A DNA stretch of 64,000 nucleotides, from NCBI RefSeq assembly GCF_004295585.1, contig NZ_AP019400.1, positions 6,041,001-6,105,000 of the forward strand. The letters run 5' to 3'. A program made the translations under genes and the position numbers. Positions within the stretch are counted from its first letter, which is position 1; each line of letters starts with the position of its first letter. Below, one piece after another: positions 61,543 through 64,000 of the stretch. This DNA comes from Cohnella abietis (GTDB lineage: Bacteria; Bacillota; Bacilli; Paenibacillales; Paenibacillaceae). The notes under the pieces are model-generated. The model was not told the DNA's origin and did not search any database. It was given only the letters and a program-made list of their open reading frames with translations.

Positions 61543-61618
61543 TGGTGAGCCATGAAGGACTCGAACCTTCGACACCCTGATTAAAAGTCAGGTGCTCTAC
61601 CAGCTGAGCTAATGGCTC
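61543..61618 (-). tRNA. tRNA-Lys (TTT)
   Basis: 76 nt with CCA. Acceptor GAGCCAT, anticodon loop CTTTTAA (anticodon TTT), T arm AGGTTCGAGTCC. Confidence 0.97.
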
Positions 61619-61623
61619 GAAAA

Positions 61624-61697
61624 TGGCTGGGGATCAAGGATTCGAACCTTGGATGACGGAGTCAAAGTCCGTTGCCTTACCGCTTGGCTAATCCCCA
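61624..61697 (-). tRNA. tRNA-Gln (TTG)
   Basis: 74 nt. Acceptor TGGGGAT, anticodon loop CTTTGAC (anticodon TTG), 3' end GCCA. Confidence 0.96.
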
Positions 61698-61722
61698 ACG
61701 GTAAGCCAAATCTTAAAGATTA

Positions 61723-61798
61723 TGGTGGAGGCTGACGGGATCGAACCGCCGACCCTCTGCTTGTAAGGCAGATGCTCTCCCAGCTGAGCTAAGCCTCC
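61723..61798 (-). tRNA. tRNA-Val (TAC), proximal copy
   Basis: Same sequence as 61293-61368, including about 10 bp of flank after the CCA. Confidence 0.97.
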
Positions 61799-61803
61799 GA
61801 AAA

Positions 61804-61878
61804 TGGTGACCCCTAGGGGATTCGAACCCCTGTTACCTCCGTGAAAGGGAGGTGTCTTAACCGCTTGACCAAGGGGCC
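61804..61878 (-). tRNA. tRNA-Glu (TTC)
   Basis: 75 nt with CCA. Acceptor GGCCCCT, anticodon loop CTTTCAC (anticodon TTC), T arm GGTTCGAATCC. Confidence 0.97.
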
Positions 61879-61895
61879 GTGTATGGTATTGGAAG

Positions 61896-61971
61896 TGGAG
61901 CTCTCAACCGGGATCGAACCGGTGACCTCATCCTTACCATGGATGCACTCTACCTACTGAGCTATGAGAGC
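61896..61971 (-). tRNA. tRNA-Thr (GGT)
   Basis: 76 nt with CCA. Acceptor GCTCTCA, anticodon loop ATGGTAA (anticodon GGT), T arm GGTTCGATCCC. First tRNA after 5S. Confidence 0.97.
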
Positions 61972-62017
61972 ATAGTCCCTACACCTTAACACAGCGATAA
62001 AGCAAAATGTAATTCCG

Positions 62018-62134
62018 GCCTGGCAACGTCCTACTCTCCCAGGACCCTGCGGTCCAAGTACCATTGGCGCTGGAGGGCTTAACGGTCGTGTTCGAGATGG
62101 GAACGCGTGGAACCCCTCCGCCATTATTACCAGA
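62018..62134 (-). rRNA. rrf: 5S ribosomal RNA
   Basis: About 117 nt on the minus strand. Conserved blocks: GGAGGGGTTCCACGCGTTCC, CCCATCTCGAACACGACCGT, TAAGCCCTCCAGCGCCAATG and AGAGTAGGACGTTGCCAGGC at the 3' end. Lies between 23S rRNA and tRNA-Thr in normal operon order. Confidence 0.95.
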
Positions 62135-62252
62135 CCAGTTGTGTCGACAACGTCGTCACAAATACATTCACAAAGCTTGCGCCTTGAAAACTGGATGCGA
62201 AACAAAGCAGGAAGAAGAGTGGTGGTCTTACATGTTACAGTTGTCTATTCGC

Positions 62253-64000
<1,748 letters not shown>

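Overview
The window looks like a chromosomal segment from a low-to-mid GC Gram-positive of the Paenibacillus/Cohnella type. This is an inference from gene content and order: sigW-rsiW-cdaA-cdaR-glmM-glmS with a glmS ribozyme, a biotin operon behind a BirA-type operator, YesM/YesN-type two-component systems beside sugar ABC transporters, and an rRNA-tRNA operon. Almost all genes lie on the minus strand.

Layout. 1-4.8 kb: minus-strand MFS carrier (cut by the edge), two hexapeptide acetyltransferases and a MATE exporter, with a divergent AraC regulator. 4.8-6.4 kb: a DeoR repressor with a palindromic operator candidate, divergent from a short PhyH-like protein. 6.4-12.4 kb: biotin operon bioA-D-B-F-H-C. 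12.7-20.3 kb: a secreted propeller protein, a 49-residue membrane protein, then a run of mostly unknown minus-strand genes separated by a recurring 16-17 bp motif in one orientation, resembling a cassette array. 20.5-24.6 kb: a small unknown gene, a secreted beta-lactamase-fold serine hydrolase and a lipoprotein. 24.9-25.25 kb: 51-bp tandem repeats. 25.3-36.4 kb: oligopeptide-type ABC transporter, Rieske protein, amidohydrolase, M20 peptidase and a GAF kinase/NarL regulator pair. 36.4-39.9 kb: gene-poor, with degenerate repeats, a lipoprotein, a sigma-like protein and decayed XRE loci with arrayed palindromes. 39.9-47.6 kb: cell-envelope and c-di-AMP block. 47.6-49.0 kb: repeats, including a second 51-bp array related to the first. 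49.1-51.9 kb: PEP carboxylase. 52.1-52.7 kb: six tRNAs. 52.9-61.0 kb: sugar ABC transporter with YesM/YesN-type sensing and two binding proteins. 61.2-64 kb: eight tRNAs, 5S and the 3' part of 23S rRNA.

How they work together. The bio operon makes biotin from malonyl-ACP and should be repressed by BirA. The GlmS ribozyme, GlmM and CdaA/CdaR link amino-sugar supply to c-di-AMP signalling, next to the SigW envelope-stress regulon. Each of the two transporter clusters has its own two-component system, so each is probably substrate-inducible.

The observations most worth following are the cassette-like array (14.2-20 kb), the XRE loci with palindromes at identical 31/20-bp spacing (37.5 and 39.8 kb, a relic at 19.9 kb), and the two related 51-bp minisatellites 23 kb apart. 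All calls were made by reading the sequence; no database search was run.
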